Shown here: positions 27,278 through 35,168 of the stretch, one piece after another | Layout: each line of letters begins with the position of its first letter | How positions within the stretch are numbered: the first letter of the stretch is position 1 | NCBI RefSeq assembly: GCF_004363655.1 | Contig: NZ_SNZH01000011.1 | Location: 173,745-237,744 of the forward strand | Direction of reading: 5' to 3' | DNA from: Tahibacter aquaticus | GTDB taxonomy: Bacteria; Pseudomonadota; Gammaproteobacteria; Xanthomonadales; Rhodanobacteraceae | DNA: 64,000 bases | Program-made: the position numbers and the translations under genes | Notes under the pieces: generated by a model | The model's database searches: none | What the model saw: the letters and a program-made list of their open reading frames with translations, nothing else | Told to the model about the DNA's origin: nothing

Positions 27278-29833
27278 ATGGTTATTTTTTTGCGGAGTGG
27301 TTCGCCAGCTTTGCTGGCGCTGCGCCACGCGCTGCGTTCGCTGCGCGCGCAGTGGCCGGAAATCGCCGACAGGCTGGCCCGGCATGGCGCGGTCGATCCC
27401 GATGCTGCGTGTTTTCTGCGCGAACTGATCGATCACGCACTGCATGTGGCCCTGCATGGGCTGTGCCGGCGCGAGCGCCACCAGCCGCGCGGGATGCGCG
27501 CTGTTGCCGATATTGCTGGCGATTATCTGCAACAGAATTCGTACATTTTCTCGCCGGAATCGTTCCTTGGCACATTGCACGGCGACGCGATCTGCTGGCG
27601 CGAAGCCGATGCGGAACTGGCGCTGCCGGCACTGTCCGCGCTGTGCCTGAAACAACTGCAACACGCTATGTCGGTGACGTCGCCGGACCTTGCGCATATC
27701 GCGACACTGCTGGCGAGCATCAAGAAAAATGCACTGGCCAGCGCGGCCGGTTTTGCCGGCCAGCTGCACGGCTGCGAAGCACTGCTGCGCGCCGACCCCG
27801 GAGGAATTTATGCACAAATGGATTCCTGCAGTCGGCGCGACTATCGCCTGGCGGTGGAGCGCATCGCGGACCGGGTAGGCGCGCAGCCCCGTGCTGTCGT
27901 GGCGCAGGCCCTCGCCTTCGCGCGCGGCGGCGATACGACAGCACCAATGCACCATGTCGGCTTCTATATCATCGACGACGGCCGCGCGCAGCTGCTGCGC
28001 GTCATGCGGACAGCGGCACGCGCGCCGTGGCGCCGGTTTGCCAGCATAACAACCGCAGGCCATGCAAGCGAAGGCCTGCAGTGGTTCCGGATCGCAAGCT
28101 ACTGGCTGGCGCTCGGCTCCGCTGCGGTGGTCCTAGCGCTTGCCCTGCTCCCGCTGCTGGCGAGTGAATTGAACGCATTGTCCGCAGCTGTCGCATTCGG
28201 TGTATTGCTCGTCGTTGCGGTCGAGCGGGTCAATCCGCTGTTCGAACAATTGCTGGCGCTGCGCTACGGCGCTCGCGTGCTGCCCTGCCTCGATTTCGTT
28301 CGCGACGGAATTCCCGATGCTGCGCGCACGGCGCTGGCGATTCCGTTCCTGCTGATCGACCGCCGGCAGATCGATGCACTGCTGGCGACGGCCGAGTGGA
28401 ACCTGCAGGCCAGCAACGACAGCAACGTGCTCGTCGTACTGCTCAGCGATTTCGTCGACGCGCCGTCGGTTGAGCCGACATCGTCCGAATGCGACCTGCT
28501 GGACTACTGCGCCGGGCGCGTCGATGCGTTGAATCGCCAATACCGGGTGCGCTTCGGCACACCGCCGTTCGTGCTGCTGCACCGCGAGCGGTCATGGTCG
28601 GCGACGCAGCAACGCTGGATAGGCTGGGAGCGCAAACGCGGAAAGCTCGACATGCTGAACGTGTTGATTGCAAGCGGCGTAAACGGTTTTACTGTCTGCC
28701 GTGGCGATGTTGACCGGCTGCAGCACACGCGTTACGTTTTTTGCATCGACGATGACGTGCGCCTGCCGCGCGACGCCGTGCAACGCATGGCCGGTACCAT
28801 GGCGCATCCGCTCAACGCGGCGCAGCTGGATGCAGACGCGCGCATTGTTCGTGGCCACGGTCTGCTCGCCCCGAACGGATGGACACGACGCTCCAGCGTC
28901 GCACGATGGCGCTGGGGCTCGGCCGTAGTCGGCCCGCAGTTCGACGAGCGCAGCGCCAGCCCGCCTGTGCGCTGCTTCGCCTTCGACTATTTCGGCAGGA
29001 ATCATTACGCCGGCAAGGGCCTTTACGATCCGCGCGTATTCGTTGCAGCCTGTTCGCCACGCATGCCGCAGGAAAAAGTGCTGAGCCACGATACGCTCGA
29101 AGCGGCCTGGCTCAACCCCGGGTTTGTCGGCCGCGTGACGATTGCGGAAGGCTATCCATCGGACTATCTGCGCTGGTCGGAACGCTACCATCGCTGGACG
29201 CGCGGCGACTGGCAGAATGTGCTATTGCTGATGTCCGAGCGGTGCTGGAATACCGGCGCGGGTATTCAGCGCATTCCGGCCGTCGTGTGGTTCACTGTGC
29301 TTACACAGATCCGGCTTGTGCTTACGCCGGCGGCGCTGAGCCTTTTGCTGCTGATGGCGGCAACCCGTACGTCGGCCGGTGCAGCCGTGGCCGGTGTCGC
29401 GCTTTTGCTCACCCTGCCTGCCTGGTTTCGTCTCGCGCTGAACGTGCGCACCGATTTGCGGCAGAACCGCGCACGCGGCCTGGCACGGCGCAGCCTGCTT
29501 TTTGCACGGGATCTGCACTTTGCCCAGCTCTATCGCGTCGCCGTCGCGCCGCATCATGCGCTGCTGGCGACCGATGCGCTGGCGCGCTCGCTTTGGCGAT
29601 TCTTCCGTGGACGGCGCCTGCTCGACTGGTCGTCCGCGGGCCTCGTCGAAGCGCGGCGCGGGCTGCCGCCGCTTCCGGCCACATGGCTTGCGCTGGTGCC
29701 GCCCTTGGCCTTGTCCGCCGCTACCGTGCTGTTTGAGCAGGATGCTCTTTCCGCCGCCGCCGCCCTGGTGCTGGGCATCTGGGTAGCATCGCCGTTTGTG
29801 TGCCTGGCGCAGACACGCGCTGAGGCAGCATGA
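27278..29833 (+). CDS. GT84-family glycosyltransferase, cyclic beta-1,2-glucan synthase-like (NdvB), without phosphorylase domain
   Basis: The 851-residue membrane protein matches the N-terminal half of NdvB/ChvB glucan synthases. A helical region contains ALLRADPGGIYAQMDSCSRR and HHVGFYIIDDGRAQLL. Two helices follow near 300-350 (residue numbers approximate). The GT84 domain has LLHRERSWS, WIGWERKRGKLDMLN, the acidic motif CIDDDVRLPRDAV, LSHDTLEAAW and RYHRWTRGDWQ, and more helices lie at the C-terminus. NdvB proteins are near 2800 residues and carry a GH94-type phosphorylase region that is absent here. The start at 27278 has GGAG 7 bases upstream. Its stop overlaps the acyltransferase start (ATGA). 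It probably transfers glucose or builds a short glucan for the neighbouring modification enzymes; the acceptor is unknown. Confidence 0.82.
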   Translation: MVIFLRSGSPALLALRHALRSLRAQWPEIADRLARHGAVDPDAACFLRELIDHALHVALHGLCRRERHQPRGMRAVADIAGDYLQQNSYIFSPESFLGTLHGDAICWREADAELALPALSALCLKQLQHAMSVTSPDLAHIATLLASIKKNALASAAGFAGQLHGCEALLRADPGGIYAQMDSCSRRDYRLAVERIADRVGAQPRAVVAQALAFARGGDTTAPMHHVGFYIIDDGRAQLLRVMRTAARAPWRRFASITTAGHASEGLQWFRIASYWLALGSAAVVLALALLPLLASELNALSAAVAFGVLLVVAVERVNPLFEQLLALRYGARVLPCLDFVRDGIPDAARTALAIPFLLIDRRQIDALLATAEWNLQASNDSNVLVVLLSDFVDAPSVEPTSSECDLLDYCAGRVDALNRQYRVRFGTPPFVLLHRERSWSATQQRWIGWERKRGKLDMLNVLIASGVNGFTVCRGDVDRLQHTRYVFCIDDDVRLPRDAVQRMAGTMAHPLNAAQLDADARIVRGHGLLAPNGWTRRSSVARWRWGSAVVGPQFDERSASPPVRCFAFDYFGRNHYAGKGLYDPRVFVAACSPRMPQEKVLSHDTLEAAWLNPGFVGRVTIAEGYPSDYLRWSERYHRWTRGDWQNVLLLMSERCWNTGAGIQRIPAVVWFTVLTQIRLVLTPAALSLLLLMAATRTSAGAAVAGVALLLTLPAWFRLALNVRTDLRQNRARGLARRSLLFARDLHFAQLYRVAVAPHHALLATDALARSLWRFFRGRRLLDWSSAGLVEARRGLPPLPATWLALVPPLALSAATVLFEQDALSAAAALVLGIWVASPFVCLAQTRAEAA

Positions 29834-30291
29834 GCGCGCGCGACCTTGGCCCCGTGCAGGATCCGGCATCGATCGCGTTTTCCCGCGCGCTGGGCGTTGT
29901 CACCCAGCTGACGATGCGCAGTCCCCACTACCGGGCAATGCCACTGGCGGCCCTCGCCATCTGGGTCGAACCGGCGATCCGGCTAGGGCAGATCGAACTG
30001 TTTTTCGACGCGCGCGGTATTGCGGCCGGCTATATCAGCTGGGCGCTTGTCAGCGACGAAACACTGCAGCGGCTCTGCAGCGACGGCACTTCCTGGCTGC
30101 ATTTCAGCGAATGGAACGAAGGCGACAATCTGTGGATAGTGGATATGTTTGCGAGGCCGGGACATGTCTGTAGCATCGCGCGCCGCGCGCGCGATGGACT
30201 GTTCGCCGCCTGCAGCACAGCACGCTGGCTGCGCCGCCGGGTGGACGGATCTGTACGCCGCCTCGCCGTGCTGCGGAGACGCCGCCAATGA
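29830..30291 (+). CDS. HlyC/RtxC-type toxin-activating acyltransferase homologue
   Basis: The 153-residue protein has the full HlyC pattern: ALGVVTQLTMRSPHYRAMPL, then a central strand region with LGQIELFFDARGIAAGYISW, and WNEGDNLWIVDMFARPGH with conserved Asp105. HlyC uses acyl carrier protein to acylate toxin lysines; its relatives MceI and MchD help attach a siderophore to microcin C-termini. The catalytic His of HlyC (S-P-x-H) is Tyr34 here, with His33 one place earlier. The gene overlaps both neighbours by ATGA, so it acts with the GT84-like and SelO-like proteins. Confidence 0.85.
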   Translation: MSARDLGPVQDPASIAFSRALGVVTQLTMRSPHYRAMPLAALAIWVEPAIRLGQIELFFDARGIAAGYISWALVSDETLQRLCSDGTSWLHFSEWNEGDNLWIVDMFARPGHVCSIARRARDGLFAACSTARWLRRRVDGSVRRLAVLRRRRQ

Positions 30292-32063
30292 CGCTGACCG
30301 ATGCCGAGATCGCGCGTCTCGGACATGACCTGCCCGACCTATCCACCTGGGGCGCAGACATGCTCGTTCCCTTCCCCGCGCGACGCCTGCGCCATGCGAG
30401 CGTGGTCTGGATCAACCGACGCTGGTTTCGCGCCTGCGGCCTCGATGCATCGTCAGCCGAGGTCGATGCGCGCCTGTGCCATTGGCTGATCGACGAATTC
30501 GCCCATGTCGTGCCACGCCCTGAAGATACAGAGGCTTCTTTCGCTGCCGGCGGCCGCGAGTGGTTCGCGGATCGCTACGGCGGCACCGGCTGGGTACCGC
30601 ACGGTGGCAGTGGACGCGCCGGCATCGCGGGCCGGTTCCAGGCCAAGGGCATTGGCGTGACGCCGCTGGTCGGCCGGGATGCCGACTGGCTGCATGCACA
30701 TGGCTGCCTGTGGCTAGAGGAAGCCATCCGCGAAACGATCTGTGCTGAAATCGCCTGCGCCGAGTTTCCGCACTCAGGTGTGCCGGTACTCGCCATTCTC
30801 GACACCGGCCTCAACGCAGAAATGCCGCCAGGCCAGCTGGGCGAACGGCGCGCGATCCTGATCCGGCCCTGCGTGATCAGGCCCTCGCATCTGCAACGTG
30901 CGCCACTATTCAAGCCGTTCGACGCTGGCAGCGCTGCACAGCCGGCCGACGCCCGGCGTACGCGCGATGCCGTGAGAACGTTCTTCGCTGCAGGCGCAGG
31001 TTGGCCTGGTTTGATACAGCTTGCCCGGCGCGTCGCCGAGCAGATCGCATTCGGCCTCGTGCACCGTCTGGATCATGGCGGCTATTTTTCGTCGAATCTC
31101 GGCATGGACGGCGAGCTGCTGGATTTTGGCTCCATGCATGCCTCGGCCGACTGGCGTCGCGAGCCTGTCGCAGGCGGCAGCGCCGATGCCGTCACGGTGT
31201 TCTCTGCGGTGCTCGCGTCGCTGCATTTCTATCTGTACAAGCATGCCGCAGAACATCTGCACACTTGCACCAGCGCTGCAGCCAGCGACGAGAAATTGCT
31301 CGCCTATTTCGCGCAACAGCATGATCGCGCCGTCGTTCGGGAAATCCGCCGCTACTGGGCGCTGGACGCGTACTCCTCAGAAAGCACCGATCGCATGATT
31401 GCTGCCATGCGCCGCGTCATCGCCCGCGGCGCAACGCTGGCACTCGACAAACCTGCCGCCGGCCCACTCGCGGCCGACCTCAGCGCGATCGACGGCGCGT
31501 TGCACGAAGCAGCAGACCCGGCGCAACGCCGGCGCGCCTGGGCAGCTGCTTCGCGCCACTCGCTTCCACGCGCCTTGCTTGACCGCACGCAACTGCAGGC
31601 CGTCATCCATGCTCAGGTCTGCAATGCGCGGACCACAACGGCACCGCCGCGCGACACCGTACAGAACGCGATTCGCCACTGCGTGACCCTGAGCCGCCGC
31701 TGCTGGCCGCGGCTGCCGCGCAACCTGATCGTGCTGGCGCAACACGGCGATGACGATAGTGATGTGTTGCTCTGCGTCGACCCGGGTAGCGGCGAGCACG
31801 CGCTATGGATCGAAGCCGTATCGGCGGACGCTACTGTAGTTGTCTTCGGCCAGCGGCTGGACACTGCGACAACGGCATCGTTCTGCGTAGACGCCGGCTC
31901 GTCGTCTGCATGCCTGCGCATTCCCTGTGCGCCGACCGTTGAGGATGCAGCGCAAAGCGTACTGATCGGCACCGCCGTGCTGCACCTGCCACCATTCGCG
32001 CTGCGCTATGCCGAGCCGGACTGGATAGCAATGCCACCGCCCGACAGCGCAGTAACACCATGA
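30288..32063 (+). CDS. SelO/YdiU-like pseudokinase-fold protein, possible microcin-conjugation partner
   Basis: The 591-residue protein resembles SelO (YdiU), whose atypical kinase fold transfers AMP to proteins. Matches are RYGGTGWVPHGGSGRAG near 96-112; KGIGVTPLVGR with Lys120 and Arg130, like the SelO KGxGxTPYSR loop; LEEAIRETICAE, like the SelO IRE helix; ILIRPCVIRPSHLQ; and HGGYFSSNLGMDGELLDFG, where Asn270 and Asp279 keep the metal-binding pattern but the Asp before the Asn is Ser. The C-terminal 250 residues are not recognised. The position directly after an HlyC-like gene mirrors the MceI/MceJ and MchD/MchC pairs of class IIb microcins. An ATP-dependent activation step is inferred, not shown. 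Confidence 0.72.
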   Translation: MTLTDAEIARLGHDLPDLSTWGADMLVPFPARRLRHASVVWINRRWFRACGLDASSAEVDARLCHWLIDEFAHVVPRPEDTEASFAAGGREWFADRYGGTGWVPHGGSGRAGIAGRFQAKGIGVTPLVGRDADWLHAHGCLWLEEAIRETICAEIACAEFPHSGVPVLAILDTGLNAEMPPGQLGERRAILIRPCVIRPSHLQRAPLFKPFDAGSAAQPADARRTRDAVRTFFAAGAGWPGLIQLARRVAEQIAFGLVHRLDHGGYFSSNLGMDGELLDFGSMHASADWRREPVAGGSADAVTVFSAVLASLHFYLYKHAAEHLHTCTSAAASDEKLLAYFAQQHDRAVVREIRRYWALDAYSSESTDRMIAAMRRVIARGATLALDKPAAGPLAADLSAIDGALHEAADPAQRRRAWAAASRHSLPRALLDRTQLQAVIHAQVCNARTTTAPPRDTVQNAIRHCVTLSRRCWPRLPRNLIVLAQHGDDDSDVLLCVDPGSGEHALWIEAVSADATVVVFGQRLDTATTASFCVDAGSSSACLRIPCAPTVEDAAQSVLIGTAVLHLPPFALRYAEPDWIAMPPPDSAVTP

Positions 32064-32113
32064 CAGGTCGCTTCGACTGGCCATTTCCAATTGTCGAACC
32101 ATCCTCGCAGTAG
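32060..32113 (+). CDS. Very short ORF overlapping the SelO-like stop, doubtful
   Basis: An ATG at 32060 overlaps the preceding stop as ATGA, as at the two gene junctions upstream, and opens 17 codons (MTGRFDWPFPIVEPSSQ). No ribosome binding site beyond the coupling is seen and no family is known. Chance is the most likely explanation. Confidence 0.15.
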   Translation: MTGRFDWPFPIVEPSSQ

Positions 32114-32211
32114 CAAGCGCCGAATCGACCGGCAGAACTTGTCGACGCATCGCGCAGCGTCAATGCCACATACGGCCAGCACGACGGTGGCCGCACGTGG
32201 CAGTGGTTCGA

Positions 32212-32355
32212 TCACGCCGTAACGCTGATCTGCGCTTCCTTGAGCTTCTGCGCGCATTCCTCGCAGCACACTTCCACCGTCTTGCCGCCGAGCTTGACGC
32301 TAATGCGGTTGTCGTCCAGCGGATAGTCGCAGGCGGCACAGGTCTGGCTTGCCAT
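32212..32355 (-). CDS. Small cysteine-rich metal-binding protein (47 residues)
   Basis: The product begins MASQTCAACDYPLDD and contains VEVCCEECAQKLKEAQ, so it has two cysteine clusters (C-x-x-C and C-C-x-x-C) like short TRASH or YHS-type metal-binding domains. CTGGAGA precedes the ATG at 32355. It lies 77 bases downstream of the AraC-type regulator on the same strand, so it may be its target or in its operon. Metal binding (Cu, Zn or Fe) is inferred from the cysteines only. Confidence 0.72.
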   Translation of the reverse strand: MASQTCAACDYPLDDNRISVKLGGKTVEVCCEECAQKLKEAQISVTA

Positions 32356-32432
32356 GATGTTTCTCCAGGTTTCACCCGACGTCCGGGTGCGACTAGAAGA
32401 CCACTGCGGCGCTGGCGGCGCTGTCGGAATCT

Positions 32433-33263
32433 TTAGACGCTTTTGCCCAGCACCTGCTTGAACGCCGACGGCGAGCGGCCGTAGGCCTGGCGGAACGCTG
32501 CGGCGAAATGGCTGTGGCTGGAGAAGCCCAGCTCCAGCGCCAGCGCGGACAGATCGTCGTCCTGCACCAGCCGGTCCAGAGCACGCGCCAGGCGCAGGCG
32601 CAGCTGGTAGCGGTACAGCGGCAGACCTTCGACCTGCTGGAATACCTGGGTCAGGTAGACCGGCGAACCGCCGACGGCGGCGGCAATCTCGGCCAGGGTC
32701 CAGCGCCGCGACAGATCGCTCGCCAGCAGCAGTTTGACGCGGTCGACCAGGCTGCCCTGTAGCCGCGCTGCCCGCGGCGCACGCGCCGTGCGCGGCCCGA
32801 GGCTGCGGCAGACCAGGGTCAGCAGCAGGCCTTCGGCTTCCAGCGGCTCCAGCACGCCGCGCTGCAGGCCGTGGCGCAGCAGCGCGACCAGGGCCTGGGC
32901 GCGCGCATCGATGCGCAGGCTTTGCTCGCGCAGTGCCGCTTCGCCCGGCTGCAGCAGTTCGGCGGGCGCGAGTTCCTGCAGGATCGTCGGCGCCAGCTCC
33001 AGCGACAGGCAGGCATCGCCGCCCTGCAGCGGATGGCTTACCTGGTAAGCCTGGCCGGCATTGAAGAACAGCACATGATTGGCGTCGGCCACCGACTGCT
33101 CGCTGCCGACGTGGCGCACGTAGACGCCGCGATACGGAAACACCAGATGCGTCGCGGCACTGCATTCCTCGGCGCTGCGATGACGGCATTCGCCACGGCA
33201 GTGCACGTCGCGCACCGTGACGGTGGCGCTGTCGAGCAGGCGGCTGACCTCGAACTCGGGCAT
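32433..33263 (-). CDS. AraC family transcriptional regulator
   Basis: The 276-residue protein has an N-terminal sensing domain (THLVFPYRGVYVRHVG, then HVLFFNAGQAYQVSHP) and two C-terminal helix-turn-helix motifs of the AraC type (WTLAEIAAAVGGSPVYLTQVF and LSALALELGFSSHSHFAAAF, followed by GRSPSAFKQ). The N-terminus also contains CRGECRHRSAEEC, a cysteine group that could bind metal or sense redox. The ATG at 33263 fits the family start. It probably controls the adjacent 47-residue cysteine protein. Confidence 0.85.
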   Translation of the reverse strand: MPEFEVSRLLDSATVTVRDVHCRGECRHRSAEECSAATHLVFPYRGVYVRHVGSEQSVADANHVLFFNAGQAYQVSHPLQGGDACLSLELAPTILQELAPAELLQPGEAALREQSLRIDARAQALVALLRHGLQRGVLEPLEAEGLLLTLVCRSLGPRTARAPRAARLQGSLVDRVKLLLASDLSRRWTLAEIAAAVGGSPVYLTQVFQQVEGLPLYRYQLRLRLARALDRLVQDDDLSALALELGFSSHSHFAAAFRQAYGRSPSAFKQVLGKSV

Positions 33264-33361
33264 GGCGGTGGCGGAACCTTGGTGAAGGCCTAGCCTAGTC
33301 CAATGCCGCCGGCTGCGCATGGCTGGGGCTGTTGCTGCGTTGCTGCGCGGGCGGGGCATGA

Positions 33362-33386
33362 AAAAGCCGCGCTGGGCGCGGCTTTT
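33362..33386. terminator. Intrinsic terminator between ctaE and araC-type gene
   Basis: AAAAGCCGCG (33362-33371) pairs with CGCGGCTTTT (33377-33386) around a 5-base loop, and T-runs exist on both strands. On the minus strand it is the last and strongest of several hairpins below ctaE. Confidence 0.8.
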
Positions 33387-33465
33387 GAGACCTGCTGTGC
33401 TGCCGCGCTGGGCGCGGCTTTCTGAAATCTGCTGCGCCGGTGCGCCGGGCGCGGCTTTCGATTCA
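33368..33465. repeat. Three tandem copies of a terminator-like GC-rich hairpin unit
   Basis: The element GCCGCGCTGGGCGCGGCTTT recurs at about 33366-33385 and 33401-33420, and in a diverged form (GCGCCGGGCGCGGCTTT) at about 33442-33458. The spacer after each copy begins with similar bases. The copies look like a short tandem duplication of a terminator. Confidence 0.6.
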
Positions 33466-33470
33466 GACGA

Positions 33471-33491
33471 AAGCCGTGCAAAGCACGGCTT
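33471..33491 (-). terminator. First terminator hairpin downstream of ctaE
   Basis: AAGCCGTGC (33471-33479) pairs with GCACGGCTT (33483-33491) around AAA, 21 bases below the ctaE stop, with TTTC following on the minus strand. Confidence 0.6.
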
Positions 33492-33512
33492 CCGGTGTGC
33501 GCTGCCTGTGGC

Positions 33513-34385
33513 TCAGAGCACGTAAACGAACATGAAAAGACCCAGCCAGACCACGTCGACGAAGTGCCAGTACCAGGCCACGGCTTCGAAACCGAAATGG
33601 TTGTCCTTGGTGAAATGGCCCTTGGCGCAGCGGAACCAGATCACCGCCAGCATGATGGTGCCCAGGGTCACGTGCAGGCCGTGGAAGCCGGTCAGCATGA
33701 AGAAAGTGGAACCGTATACGCCCGAGCCCAGGGTCAGGTTCAGATGCTGGTAGGCCTCGATGTATTCCTCGGCCTGGTAGAACAGGAAGATGGCGCCGAG
33801 CAGCACGGTCAGGCCGAGGAAGACCAGCAGCTGGGTGCGGTGGCCGGCGCGCAGGGCGTGATGGGCAACCGTGATGGTCACGCCCGAGGTCAGCAGGATC
33901 AGCGTATTGAGCAGCGGCACGCCCCAGGCTGGGATGGTCTGGAAGGCGCCGCCGATAGCGTCGGGACCATTGGTCGGCCAGGCCGGCGCATAGCCCGAAT
34001 GCAGGTAGAAGTTGGTCAGCGCGCCGTCGCCTTCGCCGCCGAGCCACGGAATGGAATACATGCGTGCATAGAACAGCGCGCCGAAGAACGCGGCGAAGAA
34101 CATGATCTCGGAGAAGATGAACCACATCATTCCCATGCGGAACGACACATCCACCTGCGAGTTGTACATGCCCTTGAGCGATTCGCGGATCACGTCGCCG
34201 AACCAGCCCCACATCATGAACAGCAGGATCGCCACGCCGACGTAGAACGCAGGCTTGCCCCAGCTCACTTCATTGAGCCAGTTGGCCGCACCGATCATGG
34301 TCGTGAACAGGCCTATCGTGCCCACGGCGGGCCACTTGCTGCCATGCGGCACGTAGTAGATATGCTTGCCTTGTGCTGTCGCCAT
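33513..34385 (-). CDS. ctaE: Cytochrome c oxidase subunit III
   Basis: The 290-residue protein has seven hydrophobic helices and subunit III motifs: HIYYVPHGSKWP at the start, FRMGMMWFIFSEIMFFAAFF in the middle, and FHGLHVTLGTIML and WYWHFVDVVWLGLFMFVYVL at the end. It is part of the aa3-type oxidase in the inner membrane. It is the last gene of the coxB-ctaD-small-ctaG-ctaE run and is followed by stacked terminators, so transcription stops before the accessory island. Confidence 0.96.
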   Translation of the reverse strand: MATAQGKHIYYVPHGSKWPAVGTIGLFTTMIGAANWLNEVSWGKPAFYVGVAILLFMMWGWFGDVIRESLKGMYNSQVDVSFRMGMMWFIFSEIMFFAAFFGALFYARMYSIPWLGGEGDGALTNFYLHSGYAPAWPTNGPDAIGGAFQTIPAWGVPLLNTLILLTSGVTITVAHHALRAGHRTQLLVFLGLTVLLGAIFLFYQAEEYIEAYQHLNLTLGSGVYGSTFFMLTGFHGLHVTLGTIMLAVIWFRCAKGHFTKDNHFGFEAVAWYWHFVDVVWLGLFMFVYVL

Positions 34386-34412
34386 GATGAAAACCCCGGT
34401 AGAAACGCTGGA

Positions 34413-34988
34413 TCAGGACGCCGGCGCGGCGGCCTGGTTGGATTCGGCCAGTTTCTTGGTGGCTATGTCGTTCTCGAGGAACGTATAGGCCAGCGTCAAG
34501 GTACTGATGTCTTTGGGCAGGCGTGGATCGACCACGAAGCGCACGGGCATGCGCCGGGTTTCGCCGGCCTTGAGCAACTGCTCGGTGAAGCAGAAGCATT
34601 CGGTCTTGTTGAAATACAGCGAGGCCGAATTTGGCGCCACGCTGGGTACCGCATTGCCGACGATGTCGCGCTGGGACACGTTGGTCGCGTCGAACCAGGC
34701 TTCGCTGAGCGCACCCGGATGCACCTGCATCGAGGTTTTCTCAGCGCTGAATTCCCACGGCAGCTTGGACTTGGTATTGGTCACGAACTGCACCGTGACC
34801 AGGCGCGATTCGTCCACCGTCATTGCCGCGGCCGCGTCGCCGTCGACTGCGCCCTGCTCCAGCTTGATGCCGAGCACGTGTTCGCAGGCAATGTTGTACA
34901 GCGGGATCAGCGCAAAGCCGAACGCGAAGAAGCCCAGCGCGATCATCCAGCCTTTCTTGGCCAGCAGATAGAAGTTCGGCCGCATCAT
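34413..34988 (-). CDS. ctaG: Cytochrome c oxidase assembly protein CtaG/Cox11
   Basis: The 191-residue protein has one N-terminal helix (GWMIALGFFAFGFALIPLYN) and a periplasmic domain with the Cox11 copper motif NKTECFCFTEQ and LPWEFSAEKTSMQVHPG. It delivers copper to the CuB site of subunit I. The start at 34988 (MMRPNFYLL) overlaps the stop of the small gene upstream as ATGA; the second Met at 34985 is an alternative. Confidence 0.93.
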   Translation of the reverse strand: MMRPNFYLLAKKGWMIALGFFAFGFALIPLYNIACEHVLGIKLEQGAVDGDAAAAMTVDESRLVTVQFVTNTKSKLPWEFSAEKTSMQVHPGALSEAWFDATNVSQRDIVGNAVPSVAPNSASLYFNKTECFCFTEQLLKAGETRRMPVRFVVDPRLPKDISTLTLAYTFLENDIATKKLAESNQAAAPAS

Positions 34989-35116
34989 GACAGCAGCACC
35001 GCGCGCACGAAGAAGCCGGCGTAGATCAGCACGATCACGCATACCACGGCCACGACCGTGCGGCGCACGTTGGCGCGGCGCTGGGCGGGATCGAAGCTGG
35101 CGGGCGTCTGGTTCAT
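34985..35116 (-). CDS. Small single-helix protein of the oxidase operon (43 residues)
   Basis: The ORF starts at 35116 with MNQTPASFDPAQRRANVRR, followed by one hydrophobic helix (VVAVVCVIVLIYAGFFV) and a short tail. It lies between ctaD and ctaG and shares an ATGA overlap with ctaG, which argues that it is translated. Similar tiny membrane proteins occur at this place in other oxidase operons. A role in subunit assembly is likely but not shown. Confidence 0.7.
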   Translation of the reverse strand: MNQTPASFDPAQRRANVRRTVVAVVCVIVLIYAGFFVRAVLLS

Positions 35117-35168
35117 GGTCGTCTTCGGCCGCGCGCCGCCGTCATAAACAGCGGCGCGCCTTCAGTGC

